Origin: Bradyrhizobium sp. WSM3983
Lineage (GTDB): Bacteria > Pseudomonadota > Alphaproteobacteria > Rhizobiales > Xanthobacteraceae
Direction of reading: 5' to 3'
Length of the DNA stretch: 64,000 bases
Assembly (NCBI RefSeq): GCF_000473045.1
Contig: NZ_AXAY01000010.1
Span: 1-64,000 of the forward strand
In this document: piece after piece, positions 50,514 through 58,882 of the stretch
Position numbering within the stretch: position 1 is the stretch's first letter
How the letters are laid out: the number at the start of each line of letters is the position of its first letter
Notes under the pieces: generated by a model
Databases searched by the model: none
What the model saw: only the letters and a program-made list of their open reading frames with translations
Told to the model about the DNA's origin: nothing
Translations under genes and position numbers: made by a program

Positions 50514-51491
50514 GTGACCGATCGGACCATCACGGATCGAGCCCGGCGCATCGCGTTGCTGGGTGCGCCCATCGATATGGGCGCTTCACAGCGCGGCACC
50601 TTGATGGGCCCTGCGGCGCTGCGCACCGCCGGCCTAGCGACATTGCTCGAAAGCCTGGATTTCGAAGTCGTCGACTGCGGCGATCTCTCCGTGGCCGAGG
50701 TCAGGGATCTCACCGACAGGCCGCCGGAGAAGGCCAATCACTACCGCGAAATCCAACGCTGGACGCGCCTGCTCAGTCGTCGCGGCTATGAGATTGCGCA
50801 AACCGGCGCCCTGCCGATCTTCCTCGGAGGCGATCACACGCTGTCCATGGGTTCGGTCAATGCGATGGCGCGGCATTGGCAGGAGCGCGGACGTGAGCTT
50901 TTTGTGCTCTGGCTAGATGCCCATGCCGATTACAACACGCCGGAGACGACGATCACAGCCAATATGCACGGGATGTCGGCGGCGTTCCTGTGCGGCGAGC
51001 CGGGCCTCGATGGTCTTCTGGGCGATGATCCGCGCGCTTCGATTGATCCGGACAGGCTCGACCTGTTTGGCGCGCGTTCAATCGACAAGCTCGAAAAGGA
51101 GCTGATGCGCGCACGTCGGATCAGGGTTGTCGACATGCGCCAGATCGACGAGTTCGGCGTTGCGGTACTGATTCGGCGCGTCGTCGAGCGTGTTAGGGCG
51201 AGCAACGGCGTGCTGCATGTCAGCTTCGATGTCGATTTCCTCGACCCTTGCGTCGCACCTGGTGTCGGCACCACGGTGCCAGGAGGGGCGACCTATCGCG
51301 AGGCGCATCTGATCATGGAGTTGCTGCACGATTCCGGCGTGGTGGGGTCGGTCGATATCGTCGAGCTAAATCCGTTCCTGGACGAGCGCGGCCGCACTGC
51401 ACGCACCGCGGTCGAACTGATCGGCAGCCTGTTCGGCCAGCAGATCACCGATCGGCCGACACCCAGCAATGCAATCGCGCCGGGTGAGTGA
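50514..51491 (+). CDS. rocF: Arginase
   Basis: The 325-residue protein carries the arginase/ureohydrolase signatures: GGDHTLS (His108), DAHADYN (Asp135, His137, Asp139) and SFDVDFLDP (two more metal Asp), forming the di-manganese site. It hydrolyses arginine to ornithine and urea. GTG at 50514 follows GAGGAG. The length is slightly above that of typical arginases because of an insertion around FGARSIDKLEKEL. It is monocistronic. Confidence 0.93.
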   Translation: MTDRTITDRARRIALLGAPIDMGASQRGTLMGPAALRTAGLATLLESLDFEVVDCGDLSVAEVRDLTDRPPEKANHYREIQRWTRLLSRRGYEIAQTGALPIFLGGDHTLSMGSVNAMARHWQERGRELFVLWLDAHADYNTPETTITANMHGMSAAFLCGEPGLDGLLGDDPRASIDPDRLDLFGARSIDKLEKELMRARRIRVVDMRQIDEFGVAVLIRRVVERVRASNGVLHVSFDVDFLDPCVAPGVGTTVPGGATYREAHLIMELLHDSGVVGSVDIVELNPFLDERGRTARTAVELIGSLFGQQITDRPTPSNAIAPGE

Positions 51492-51651
51492 CATGCGAGC
51501 CGTTTGTGCATCGCAAAGAATGGAACTGCCGTCGCGGCCGGCGGATTTAGGTCAGTCCTGATCGAAATCGCCTGCTTTTGAGATGCACGCGAATTGCAAA
51601 TGTCCTTCGCGAAAGGTTTCATGCGGGCCGAGCTTCATCCGAGGGTCCGCT

Positions 51652-52923
51652 ATGAGCAGCACGATCGATACCCGCGACAAATCCGCACCGACAACACGTC
51701 GCCGCTTCCTGAAAGGGGGCGGCGCCGTGGCAGGTGGCGTTGTCCTAGGAGCCGGTGCATCAGCCGCCGCCGAGACCGAAAATCTTCCGCCCAACGTACC
51801 GGATTGGATGAAAGCGCCGGGCGATCCGATGGGAAGCCAGCCCTACGGTGCGCCGTCGTCGTTCGAGAAAGGCGTCGTCAAGAACATCTCGAAGAACCTC
51901 AAACAGTACATCTCCGCGTCTGGCCGGACGCCGTTGCAGGAGCTCGACGGCATCATCACGCCGAACGGTCTGTTTTACGAGCGTCATCACGGCGGCGTTC
52001 CGACCATCGACCCGGCGCAGCACCGGCTGATGCTTCACGGCCTGGTCGAACGGCCCTTGATCTTCACCATGGACGATCTGCGGCGCTTCCCATCGGAGTC
52101 GCGTATCCACTTTCTCGAATGTTCTGGTAACCCCGGTTACACCAAGCCCTATGGCAAGACGGCGTCGGACCTCGTCGGTCTGCTGAGTTGTGCCGAATGG
52201 ACGGGCGTCAGCCTGAAGCTGGTGCTCCAGGAGGCCGGATTGAAGCCTGAAGCCAAATGGGTGATCGCCGAAGGCGCCGATGCGGCAGCACTGACCCGAA
52301 GCATCCCTATCGAGAAGTGCCTCGAGGATGCCATGCTCGTCTATAGCCAGAACGGCGAGCGGCTTCGTCCGCAGCAGGGTTATCCGTTGCGGCTGCTCCT
52401 GCCGGGGTTCGAAGGCAATATGAACGTGAAGTGGCTGCGGCGCCTGCACGTGACGGCGGAGCCCGCTTACTCGCGCGAGGAGACCTCCAAGTACACCGAT
52501 CTCCTGCCGGACGGCTCGGCACGAGAGTTCTCTTTCTACATGGAAGCGAAGTCGATCATCACGCGTCCCTCGGGCGGCCAGCGTCTCAACGCCCCCGGCT
52601 TCCACGAAATCACCGGCATCGCGTGGAGTGGCCATGGCAAGATCAAGCGGGTCGAGGTATCCGTCGATGATGGTAAGACCTGGCAGGATGCGCAATTGCA
52701 GGAGCCGGTGCTGACCCGTGCCCTCACGCGCTTCCGCCTGCCCTGGCAATGGGACGGCAAGCCTGCGGTGATCCAGAGCCGCGCAATCGACGAAACAGAG
52801 TATGTGCAGCCGACGCTCGCTGAGCTGCTTGCGGTACGCGGCGAGAATTACTTCTACCACAACAATGCGATCTGGCCCTGGCGCATCGCTGCCGACGGGG
52901 AGGTGACCAATGCTCTGGCGTGA
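51652..52923 (+). CDS. soxC: SoxC-like sulfite dehydrogenase, molybdenum subunit
   Basis: The 423-residue protein has a twin-arginine signal (TTRRRFLKGGGAVAGG), so it is exported folded with its cofactor. The sulfite-oxidase domain has the molybdenum-binding cysteine in FLECSGNPGY (Cys157), GVSLKLVLQEAG and the C-terminal Mo-co dimerisation domain (ITGIAWSGHGKIKRVEVSVDDGKTW). I start at the ATG at 51652, after GAGGGT, because the longer frame adds an untypical leader. It overlaps the cytochrome gene by 14 bases. No SoxXYZAB genes are present, so it may simply detoxify sulfite in the periplasm. Confidence 0.9.
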   Translation: MSSTIDTRDKSAPTTRRRFLKGGGAVAGGVVLGAGASAAAETENLPPNVPDWMKAPGDPMGSQPYGAPSSFEKGVVKNISKNLKQYISASGRTPLQELDGIITPNGLFYERHHGGVPTIDPAQHRLMLHGLVERPLIFTMDDLRRFPSESRIHFLECSGNPGYTKPYGKTASDLVGLLSCAEWTGVSLKLVLQEAGLKPEAKWVIAEGADAAALTRSIPIEKCLEDAMLVYSQNGERLRPQQGYPLRLLLPGFEGNMNVKWLRRLHVTAEPAYSREETSKYTDLLPDGSAREFSFYMEAKSIITRPSGGQRLNAPGFHEITGIAWSGHGKIKRVEVSVDDGKTWQDAQLQEPVLTRALTRFRLPWQWDGKPAVIQSRAIDETEYVQPTLAELLAVRGENYFYHNNAIWPWRIAADGEVTNALA

Positions 52924-53452
52924 TGTCTGCGGCGTCGTCCTCGGAATCTTGCTCTGTGCTTCGGCAAGCACTGCGCGGGCGCAAAGTCGTTATGGTATCG
53001 GGCGGCCGGCGACGACGGCCGAGATCGCAGGCTGGAATATCGATGTCGGGCGCGATGGCAGCAATCTGCCGAAGGGAAGCGGTTCGGTCAGTCATGGACG
53101 CGAGGTGTTCGCTCAGCAATGTGCGTCGTGTCATGGCGACAATGGCGAGGGCGGTCTGGGCGATCGCCTCGTCGGTGGGCAGGGCACGATCGGGACCGCC
53201 AAGCCGATCCGCACAGTCGGAAGCTACTGGCCTTATGCGTCAACGTTGTTCGATTACATCCGTCGCGCCATGCCGCAGAATGCGCCACAGTCGCTGAGTG
53301 ATGAAGACGTCTACGCGGTGTCCGCTTATGTGTTGAACCTGAATGGGCTGGTAGGAGCGGATGCGACGCTCGATGCGAAATCGCTTGCGGCGATCAAAAT
53401 GCCGAATCGCGACAAGTTCGTCGGTGATGCGCGTCCCGACGTGAAAAAGTGA
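52910..53452 (+). CDS. soxD: SoxD-like cytochrome c subunit of sulfite dehydrogenase
   Basis: The 180-residue protein has a signal peptide (to about residue 24, STARAQ), the heme motif CASCH (Cys71, Cys74, His75) and a probable Met ligand in AMPQNAPQ. The family segment YGIGRPATTAEIAGWNIDV and the C-terminal PNRDKFVGDARPDV are typical of SoxD/SorB-type subunits. It takes electrons from the molybdenum subunit encoded just upstream with overlapping reading frames, and passes them to cytochrome c in the periplasm. Confidence 0.88.
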   Translation: MLWRDVCGVVLGILLCASASTARAQSRYGIGRPATTAEIAGWNIDVGRDGSNLPKGSGSVSHGREVFAQQCASCHGDNGEGGLGDRLVGGQGTIGTAKPIRTVGSYWPYASTLFDYIRRAMPQNAPQSLSDEDVYAVSAYVLNLNGLVGADATLDAKSLAAIKMPNRDKFVGDARPDVKK

Positions 53453-53567
53453 ACGAACCGAAATGATCAAGTTCCGTGCAATGGCTTGGAACTTGCTTAA
53501 GTCACAGCGCGGAACTCGTGGGCCGCATTTGAATTAACCTGCGAGAAGAAAATGTGTGGGTCTTTCG

Positions 53568-53852
53568 ATGACAACTGACCGCTTCGCAAACTCCATGTCC
53601 TCGGCGCTTCGCCATCCAGGCGTGATCGCGTTGATTGTTGCCGGCGTGACGATTGCTGCGATGTTGATCGTCGATCACGGGCCGTGGAACCGCGCCAAGA
53701 CCCAGCCGGCTCATGTGGCGATGTATGCGACCACGGGCGAAGCCGCCCACGCGGCAGGCGCCAAGGTGCTTCCGACCGAACCGAAATCGCCGGTTGAGCC
53801 CGAGCGGCCGGGGCCAAAGACCTCCCCGACCGTCAATCCGGTAACGCCGTAG
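53568..53852 (+). CDS. Small single-span membrane protein
   Basis: The 94-residue product has one hydrophobic segment (HPGVIALIVAGVTIAAMLIVDHG, about residues 15-37) followed by a mostly polar, Pro/Lys-rich tail (PTEPKSPVEPERPGPKTSP) expected in the periplasm. The ATG at 53568 is used here, but GTG at 53556 with GAGAAG upstream is equally possible. The stop is two bases before the convergent dehydratase gene end. No family is recognised. Confidence 0.55.
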   Translation: MTTDRFANSMSSALRHPGVIALIVAGVTIAAMLIVDHGPWNRAKTQPAHVAMYATTGEAAHAAGAKVLPTEPKSPVEPERPGPKTSPTVNPVTP

Positions 53853-53854
53853 CG

Positions 53855-55069
53855 TCAGCTCTTGCGGCCGTAGCTGAGGAGCCCGCTTGTGGTCTTTGGC
53901 GGATGGGCGCGAAGGGCCTCCTCGTTGGGCTCGGTGCCCCAGCCCGGACGGTCCGGAATGATCAGATGGCCGTTCTGAATCTCCGGCTCATGTGTGAACA
54001 ACTCACGGTCCCAGGCGAGGCGGTCGATGTCGATCTCCATGATGCGCAGGTTCGGCACCGCCGCGCAGAAATGCGCGTTCATCATCGAGCAGAGATGGCC
54101 GTAGAAATTATGCGGCGCGACGTTGACCTCGAAGGCTTCCGCGGCCGAGGCGATTTTCATCGACTGCCACACGCCGTTCCAGGGCGTGTCGATGATCGCG
54201 ACGTCCATCGCCTGTTCGTGGAGATAGGGCAGGAATTCACGCAAGCCGAGCAGCGTCTCGCAGGACGAGATCGGATGCGGGCTCTGCCTGCGGATATAGC
54301 CGAGGGCTTGCGGATTGAAGCTGTCGATCTCGATCCAGAACATGTCGAGATCGGCGATCGTGCGCAGGATATTCAGATAGCCTTCGGTCTTGGCGTTGAA
54401 GTTGCAGTCGAGCAGGATGTCGACGTCGGGACCCGCACCGTCGCGGATCGCTTCCAAATGCATGCGCAGGTCGCGCAGGATCTTGCGGTCGACATTGATC
54501 TCGGGTGCAAAGGGCGAGCCGAAACCGGGGCGCCAGCCGATCGGTTTGCCGTCGTCATAGGAAAAGATGTTGGTTTTGAGCGCGGTGAACTTCTTCTCGC
54601 GCACCTCGCGGCCCATTGCCTTGACGCCGTCGAGGTTTTCGATCGGCGGCTTGTACCAGGAGGGATGATTGATCCGCCAGGTCGCACAATGCGACCAGTA
54701 GACCCGGACACGGTCGCGGATCTTGCCGCCGAGGAGCTCGTAGCAGGGCACGCCGAGGCACTTAGCCTTGGCGTCAAGCAGCGCGTTTTCAATCGCGCCA
54801 AGCGCCTGCGCAACAACGCCGCCGGCGGCGGGGCGTGTGGCGGCGAACAGCTCGACATGGATGCGCTCATGCTGGAAGACGTTCTGGCCAATCACGCGGG
54901 CGGAGAGCCGCTGGATCGCGGCACCGACGCCGGGCGAGCCGAAGCCCTCGTCGAACTCGCTCCAGCCGACGACGCCGTCTTCTGTCGTCACCTTGACGAA
55001 GTGATAGTTTCTCCAGCCGGCGTCGCAGGCGAGGATCTCGAGATTTGTTGCTTTTGATGATTTTGTCAT
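53855..55069 (-). CDS. Enolase-superfamily dehydratase (mandelate racemase/MLE family)
   Basis: The 404-residue protein has the enolase-superfamily plan. Its capping domain begins LEILACDAGWRNYHFVKVTTEDGVVGWSE. The barrel has a lysine in FTALKTNIF and metal ligands in DILLDCNFN, MFWIEIDSF and ISSCETLLG. It resembles galactonate/fuconate-type sugar-acid dehydratases, but the substrate cannot be read from sequence alone. GGGAG is five bases before the ATG at 55069. It stands alone, without sugar-acid transport genes in the window. Confidence 0.8.
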   Translation of the reverse strand: MTKSSKATNLEILACDAGWRNYHFVKVTTEDGVVGWSEFDEGFGSPGVGAAIQRLSARVIGQNVFQHERIHVELFAATRPAAGGVVAQALGAIENALLDAKAKCLGVPCYELLGGKIRDRVRVYWSHCATWRINHPSWYKPPIENLDGVKAMGREVREKKFTALKTNIFSYDDGKPIGWRPGFGSPFAPEINVDRKILRDLRMHLEAIRDGAGPDVDILLDCNFNAKTEGYLNILRTIADLDMFWIEIDSFNPQALGYIRRQSPHPISSCETLLGLREFLPYLHEQAMDVAIIDTPWNGVWQSMKIASAAEAFEVNVAPHNFYGHLCSMMNAHFCAAVPNLRIMEIDIDRLAWDRELFTHEPEIQNGHLIIPDRPGWGTEPNEEALRAHPPKTTSGLLSYGRKS

Positions 55070-55316
55070 GTCGCTCCCTGTCGCCCCGCCGGGCGCTGTT
55101 TTTCTTGTGGCCGGCCGCAAGCCCGAGCCCAGCCACAATTGTTAGGCTAACGACCGACCGCCGTGAAGCCCGCAAGCAATTGGCCGAGCGTCGATTTTCG
55201 GCCGCTTTAGCCGAAATCCCGTAGAATCCGGCGAATTGTGATCTTTCTTGGGATCGTCCCGAAATAGCGCCAAGCCCAGACTTTTTTGGGCCGCGATCGG
55301 AACTGATCAAGGAGGC

Positions 55317-55427
55317 ATGCAGTTTTTGGCCATGATTTCGGTTTTGGCGCTCCTCACGATGAGTGGGGCCGCCGTTTCCGATCGGTTTCTGACAGCCGAC
55401 CAGCACGTCGCGCAAGGGGTTGAGTAG
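55317..55427 (+). CDS. Tiny secreted or membrane peptide (36 aa)
   Basis: The frame encodes MQFLAMISVLALLTMSG followed by a polar tail ending TADQHVAQGVE, a leader-like hydrophobic N-terminus. AGGAGG is only one base from this ATG; the internal ATG at 55332 gives a distance that is too long, so the start is uncertain. It is followed 40 bases later by another tiny frame in the same direction. Confidence 0.35.
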   Translation: MQFLAMISVLALLTMSGAAVSDRFLTADQHVAQGVE

Positions 55428-55467
55428 CGCGGCGGGCGAAGGTGCTTTTGTCTTTGGGGAGACAACG

Positions 55468-55569
55468 ATGCTTTCGGTAGACCAGTTCTTGCGGTTCATC
55501 AGTGTGCCGGCGGTGCTCGCCGTCTTCGTCATCGCCTCGCAGATCTCGGCGGCGCTGTCGCCGCACTAA
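55468..55569 (+). CDS. Tiny membrane protein (33 aa)
   Basis: This 33-residue open frame (MLSVDQFLRFISVPAVLAVF...) has a good GGGGAG ribosome site six bases before its ATG and a single hydrophobic helix (ISVPAVLAVFVIASQISAAL), ending SPH. Its stop overlaps the stop of the convergent Nramp-like transporter by four bases. Small size prevents any family call. Confidence 0.45.
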   Translation: MLSVDQFLRFISVPAVLAVFVIASQISAALSPH

Positions 55570-56918
55570 CCCATCGCTGACGAGCCGAGCAAAGCGAGGA
55601 CGGCCGTCGCCATCAGCGCCGTGCCAAGCCAGCCCAGCACGACCAGCCACGACCGGGCCCTGAAGTGCCCCATGATTGTGCCGTTCGAGACGATCAGCAT
55701 CATCATCGCCATGATGGGGACAGCGACGATGCCGTTGAGCACGGCGCTCCACACCAGCATGTGGATCGCGCTGATGCCGGTGAAACCTAGCCCGAAGCCG
55801 ATCACGGTCGCGGCTGCGATGATGGTGTAGAAGCCGACCGCCTTCTCCGGCTTTGCCTCCAGCGTGGCACGCCAGCCGAAAATTTCCGCAACGCCATAAG
55901 CCGCCGAACCCGCCAGCACCGGGATCGCCAGAAGGCCGGTGCCGATGATGCCGAGCGCGAACAGCGCGAAGGTGAAGTCGCCGGCAAGCGGCCGTAGCGC
56001 CTCGGCTGCTTCCGTTGCCGAATTGATCCTGGTGACGCCGTTGGCGTTCAGCACCGAGGCGGTGGTCAGGATGATGAAGAAGGCGATGCCGTTCGACAGC
56101 AGCATGCCGACGATGGTGTCGGCCCTGATGCGCGCGATTTCGGGATCGCCGCCGTTCGGCAGGTCGCGCAGCGGCTTGTCGCGCTTGCCCTGGTTCATCT
56201 CCTCGACCTCTTGCGACGCCTGCCAGAAGAAGAGATAGGGGCTGATGGTGGTGCCGACGACTGCGACCACCATCATGAAATAATCGGCGTTGACGGTCGC
56301 CTTCGGCCACACCGTGGCAAGCAGCGCCGTGCTCCACGGGATCTTCACGGTGAAGGCGGTGGCGACATAGGCGAACAGCGACAACGTCAGGAATTTCAGC
56401 ACCGGCGAATAGCGTCGATAGGGCACGAACACCTGGAGCAGGGTCGAGCCCGCCGCGAAGATCAGCGCGTGCTCGTGGTCGAGCCCGCCGATGACCAGCG
56501 AGAGCGCCTCCGCCATCGCCGCGATGTCGGCGGCGATGTTGAAGGTGTTGGCGGCAACGAGCAGCCCCACGAGTCCCATCACGATCCAGCGCGGCGCGAG
56601 CTGCAGGATGTTGGCGGCCAGCCCCTTGCCGGTGACCCGGCCGATCTGCGCGCTGACGAGCTGGATGGCGATCATGAACGGCGTGGTCAGGAACACCGTC
56701 CAGAGCAGCCCGTAACCGAATTGCGCGCCGGCCTGCGAATAGGTCGCGATACCCGACGGATCGTCGTCGGCCGCGCCGGTGATGAGTCCGGGACCGAGCA
56801 GCCGCAGCCACATCGGAGCGGACTTCGCCGGCGCGTCCGGGCGGCCGTGCTTGGTGGGCCGGTGGTGCGATCGGTTCGACAGGGCTGACCTTCCGGAAAT
56901 GACGAATTCAAGGCTCAA
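55566..56918 (-). CDS. Nramp-like divalent metal transporter with altered metal motifs
   Basis: The 450-residue protein has about eleven membrane segments with the LeuT/Nramp fold. The first segment reads GPGLITGAADDDPSGIATYSQ where canonical Nramps have DPGN. In the sixth segment GTTISPYLFFWQASQE replaces the MPH metal site. It is therefore an Nramp-related transporter that may carry a different ion (for example Mg2+ or another substrate) rather than Mn/Fe. The N-terminus has a basic cytoplasmic extension of about 35 residues. It is convergent with two tiny reading frames. Confidence 0.8.
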   Translation of the reverse strand: MSLEFVISGRSALSNRSHHRPTKHGRPDAPAKSAPMWLRLLGPGLITGAADDDPSGIATYSQAGAQFGYGLLWTVFLTTPFMIAIQLVSAQIGRVTGKGLAANILQLAPRWIVMGLVGLLVAANTFNIAADIAAMAEALSLVIGGLDHEHALIFAAGSTLLQVFVPYRRYSPVLKFLTLSLFAYVATAFTVKIPWSTALLATVWPKATVNADYFMMVVAVVGTTISPYLFFWQASQEVEEMNQGKRDKPLRDLPNGGDPEIARIRADTIVGMLLSNGIAFFIILTTASVLNANGVTRINSATEAAEALRPLAGDFTFALFALGIIGTGLLAIPVLAGSAAYGVAEIFGWRATLEAKPEKAVGFYTIIAAATVIGFGLGFTGISAIHMLVWSAVLNGIVAVPIMAMMMLIVSNGTIMGHFRARSWLVVLGWLGTALMATAVLALLGSSAMG

Positions 56919-57289
56919 GCGCCATCATAGCCGGAAAGTTCCTCGGCCGGCCAGCGACATGCGGTGCCCACGGTCTTTCTCCGGCGGCGGTCTAGCTTCG
57001 CTTCAAGACAAGGCCGTGACCTAGCTTGTCGCTGCGCGCGATTCCCTTGCGGAAAGCACACGGTGAGGCGCGACGGTTACCTGCTGCTCCGCGGCGCCGG
57101 CACGCGCGACTTAACATTTATCAGGTGCGACGCTCCGCCGGACTCGGAAGCGATCTTGCGCGCCGCGGCGCTCGGCTGCCCAGCCGGTTTTCCGAATCGC
57201 AAATCTCGTGCGCAAACACCGCGCCGACGATCCGTTTCGGAACGGCGGAGGCGCGATGGCGTTCTTCTGTCGTGAGGAGGACGTCGCAA
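56919..57289. other. Intergenic region with EcfG promoter
   Basis: No gene is supported; a long plus-strand frame runs through but has Arg-rich, non-protein-like composition until the DUF3606 start. It holds the EcfG-type promoter at 57239-57263. Confidence 0.5.
57239..57263 (+). promoter_or_regulatory. EcfG (general stress sigma factor) promoter
   Basis: GGAAC (57239-57243) and CGTT (57260-57263) are separated by 16 bases, matching the alphaproteobacterial EcfG consensus GGAAC-N16/17-CGTT. It ends 26 bases before the ATG of the DUF3606 gene, with GAGGAGG between. Confidence 0.7.
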
Positions 57290-57463
57290 ATGGACCATCT
57301 GACGAAACGCGAGCAGCCGGACCGCAGCAAGATCAACATGCACGAGGCCTGGGAGGTTAAGTACTGGACCCATGCGCTCGGCGTTTCCAGGGACAAGCTG
57401 CAACAGGCCGTCGACAAGGTCGGCAATTCGGCCGCCGCGGTCCGCAAGGAGCTGGCGGTTTAA
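57290..57463 (+). CDS. DUF3606 family protein
   Basis: The 57-residue protein contains the DUF3606 pattern: RSKINMHEAWEVKYWTHALGVSRDKLQQAVDKVGNSAAAVRKEL. It is a short soluble helical protein of unknown function, often found in several copies in rhizobia. GAGGAGG lies about nine bases before the ATG. An EcfG promoter upstream suggests induction in the general stress response. Confidence 0.85.
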   Translation: MDHLTKREQPDRSKINMHEAWEVKYWTHALGVSRDKLQQAVDKVGNSAAAVRKELAV

Positions 57464-57513
57464 GCCGGCCCCTTTTCCGTCGGATTATTCCGCTCGCTGT
57501 CGCCGGCGGCGGG

Positions 57514-57699
57514 CTACTTGATGCTGACGAACATGCCCCAGGCGGCGGCGAGCGCCGCGCCGGTGAAGACGACCACCGGGTTCTCACAAAACGTGCTGCC
57601 ATAGGTACAGACGCCCGCTCCGAACTGGCCGAGCTCGTGGTGGCTCGCGGAGTAGAACAGTCCTGAAAGCCCAAGCAATGCGGCGGCGACGTAGTACAT
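57514..57699 (-). CDS. Small membrane protein of unknown function
   Basis: The 61-residue product has two hydrophobic segments (MYYVAAALLGLSGLFYSA and NPVVVFTGAALAAAWGMFVSI) joined by a loop with two cysteines (GVCTYGSTFCENP) that might form a disulfide in the periplasm. GGAGAGAGGG precedes the ATG. It is convergent with the DUF3606 gene. Confidence 0.6.
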   Translation of the reverse strand: MYYVAAALLGLSGLFYSASHHELGQFGAGVCTYGSTFCENPVVVFTGAALAAAWGMFVSIK

Positions 57700-58016
57700 C
57701 GGCCCTCTCTCCTGAGAACGACATGTGCCAGTATGGCGCGAACAGATTTCGTTCCGCCGAATCCGATTCGTTGCATTCAATTAAAGTTTGACTCGTCGGC
57801 CTCACGGTCACGACTGGATGCAAATGGGCGGTACGGCTTTCGGCTCGCTGCTATGCTTCGCCGGCGCGCTCATCGGGTGGCAGCCGCACGGCTGAGTCCG
57901 TCTCGCGCGATGCGGCCTGCGCCGACAACGAAACAATCTTGAAACAATCCTGAAACCAGATCGTCCTGAACGCCTTCGCTGTTCGCCCCGACCAACGGAG
58001 CGAAAAGGAGATTATC
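57700..58016. other. Intergenic region with 11-bp iterated element
   Basis: No open frame is supported. Three 11-base units at 57929-57961 stand out (see separate entry). A relatively A+T-rich patch surrounds 57770-57800. The region separates two divergently transcribed small genes. Confidence 0.5.
57929..57961. promoter_or_regulatory. Three tandem 11-bp units, response-regulator box candidate
   Basis: CGAAACAATCT, TGAAACAATCC and TGAAACCAGAT follow one another with an exact 11-base period, sharing the GAAAC core. Direct repeats at 11-base spacing are the usual binding pattern of OmpR/PhoB-family response regulators. They lie 56-88 bases upstream of the ATG at 58017. Confidence 0.5.
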
Positions 58017-58121
58017 ATGATCCAGATCGGTTCGAAGGAAGAAGTCGCGCTGCTGCTGGCGCTGTTCGGGACGCATACCCAGCCCGTCAGGAAGCCCAAG
58101 ACGAAATCGCGGCAAGGCTGA
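58017..58121 (+). CDS. Tiny soluble protein (34 aa)
   Basis: The frame encodes MIQIGSKEEVALLLALFGTH followed by a basic tail (RKPKTKSRQG). AAAAGGAG at six to seven bases from the ATG is a strong ribosome site. The next frame begins 11 bases after its stop, so the two are probably one operon. No family is known. The 11-bp repeats upstream suggest regulated expression. Confidence 0.45.
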   Translation: MIQIGSKEEVALLLALFGTHTQPVRKPKTKSRQG

Positions 58122-58132
58122 GATACGAACCC

Positions 58133-58381
58133 ATGCCGGGTCTGGCCGATTGCCTGAGCTTTCTGCGTTTGCTGATCGCGAGGGGAGATCCGAAAGGCAT
58201 CCCGCTGGCGATGGGCGCCATCGACGACTATCTGGCGATGGCGCCGGTCAGCGCACGCAGGCGTGGCTTGCGCGTGCTCCAGCAGGACGCGCTTGAGCTC
58301 CATGTCACGTCGGTTGGCGTGCAACGCTCGTTTGCGGAGACGGTGGACGCCTATATCGAGCGGAGGCTGGCGGAGGAGTGA
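58133..58381 (+). CDS. Small helical protein of unknown function
   Basis: The 82-residue product (MPGLADCLSFLRLLIARGDPKG...) is predicted mostly helical: FLRLLIARGDPKGIPLAMGA, GLRVLQQDALELHV and SFAETVDAYIERRLAEE. It has one cysteine and no leader. It lies 11 bases after the 34-residue frame. The ribosome site is weak, consistent with coupled translation. Confidence 0.5.
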   Translation: MPGLADCLSFLRLLIARGDPKGIPLAMGAIDDYLAMAPVSARRRGLRVLQQDALELHVTSVGVQRSFAETVDAYIERRLAEE

Positions 58382-58488
58382 GGCGCTCAGGCGCTTGTTC
58401 TGGTTCCTTAAAAGCTGGCATCGCTTTTGCTGCATGACGTCTTCATCCAAGCCCGGCCCATCGGGCCGTTTCAGATTGAGGCGATCAC

Positions 58489-58746
58489 ATGCAGTCACCG
58501 TCCCGTTTCGAAGCGACCGCGTCCTTGCAGCTCCATGCCCTGATCTCCGATCTGCAGTGGCGGATCCAGATGCTGGAGAGCGACATTGCCGAGGAGGAGC
58601 GCAATGCCCGCAATGCCGATCCCGGCAGTGCCACCTATTCGATGCTGGCCCTCGCGTTGCGCGCGCGCAGGGACAATCTGCTGACCTCGATCGCCTTGCT
58701 GCAGGGACGCGAACAGCGCGCGGCGGAGTTGTCGCGAGCTGCGTAA
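58489..58746 (+). CDS. Small coiled-coil protein
   Basis: The 85-residue protein contains two long charged helices (ASLQLHALISDLQWRIQMLESDIAEEER and LALALRARRDNLLTSIALLQ) able to form a coiled-coil hairpin. GAGG precedes the ATG at a normal distance. It has no signal or membrane segment. It is independent of the previous gene, about 108 bases away. Confidence 0.6.
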   Translation: MQSPSRFEATASLQLHALISDLQWRIQMLESDIAEEERNARNADPGSATYSMLALALRARRDNLLTSIALLQGREQRAAELSRAA

Positions 58747-58882
58747 CGGCTGGTAGCTCGGTTAGGAACTTCCGGCTCCGAAGCTGATTTGGTGAGGTGG
58801 TCGGTCTGGCCGCCGATGGACCGGCCTGGAATGGCGGCTCCGGCGCCCAAGCCCCCGTCCCGCGCCGGGGCCGTTCTCTCGC

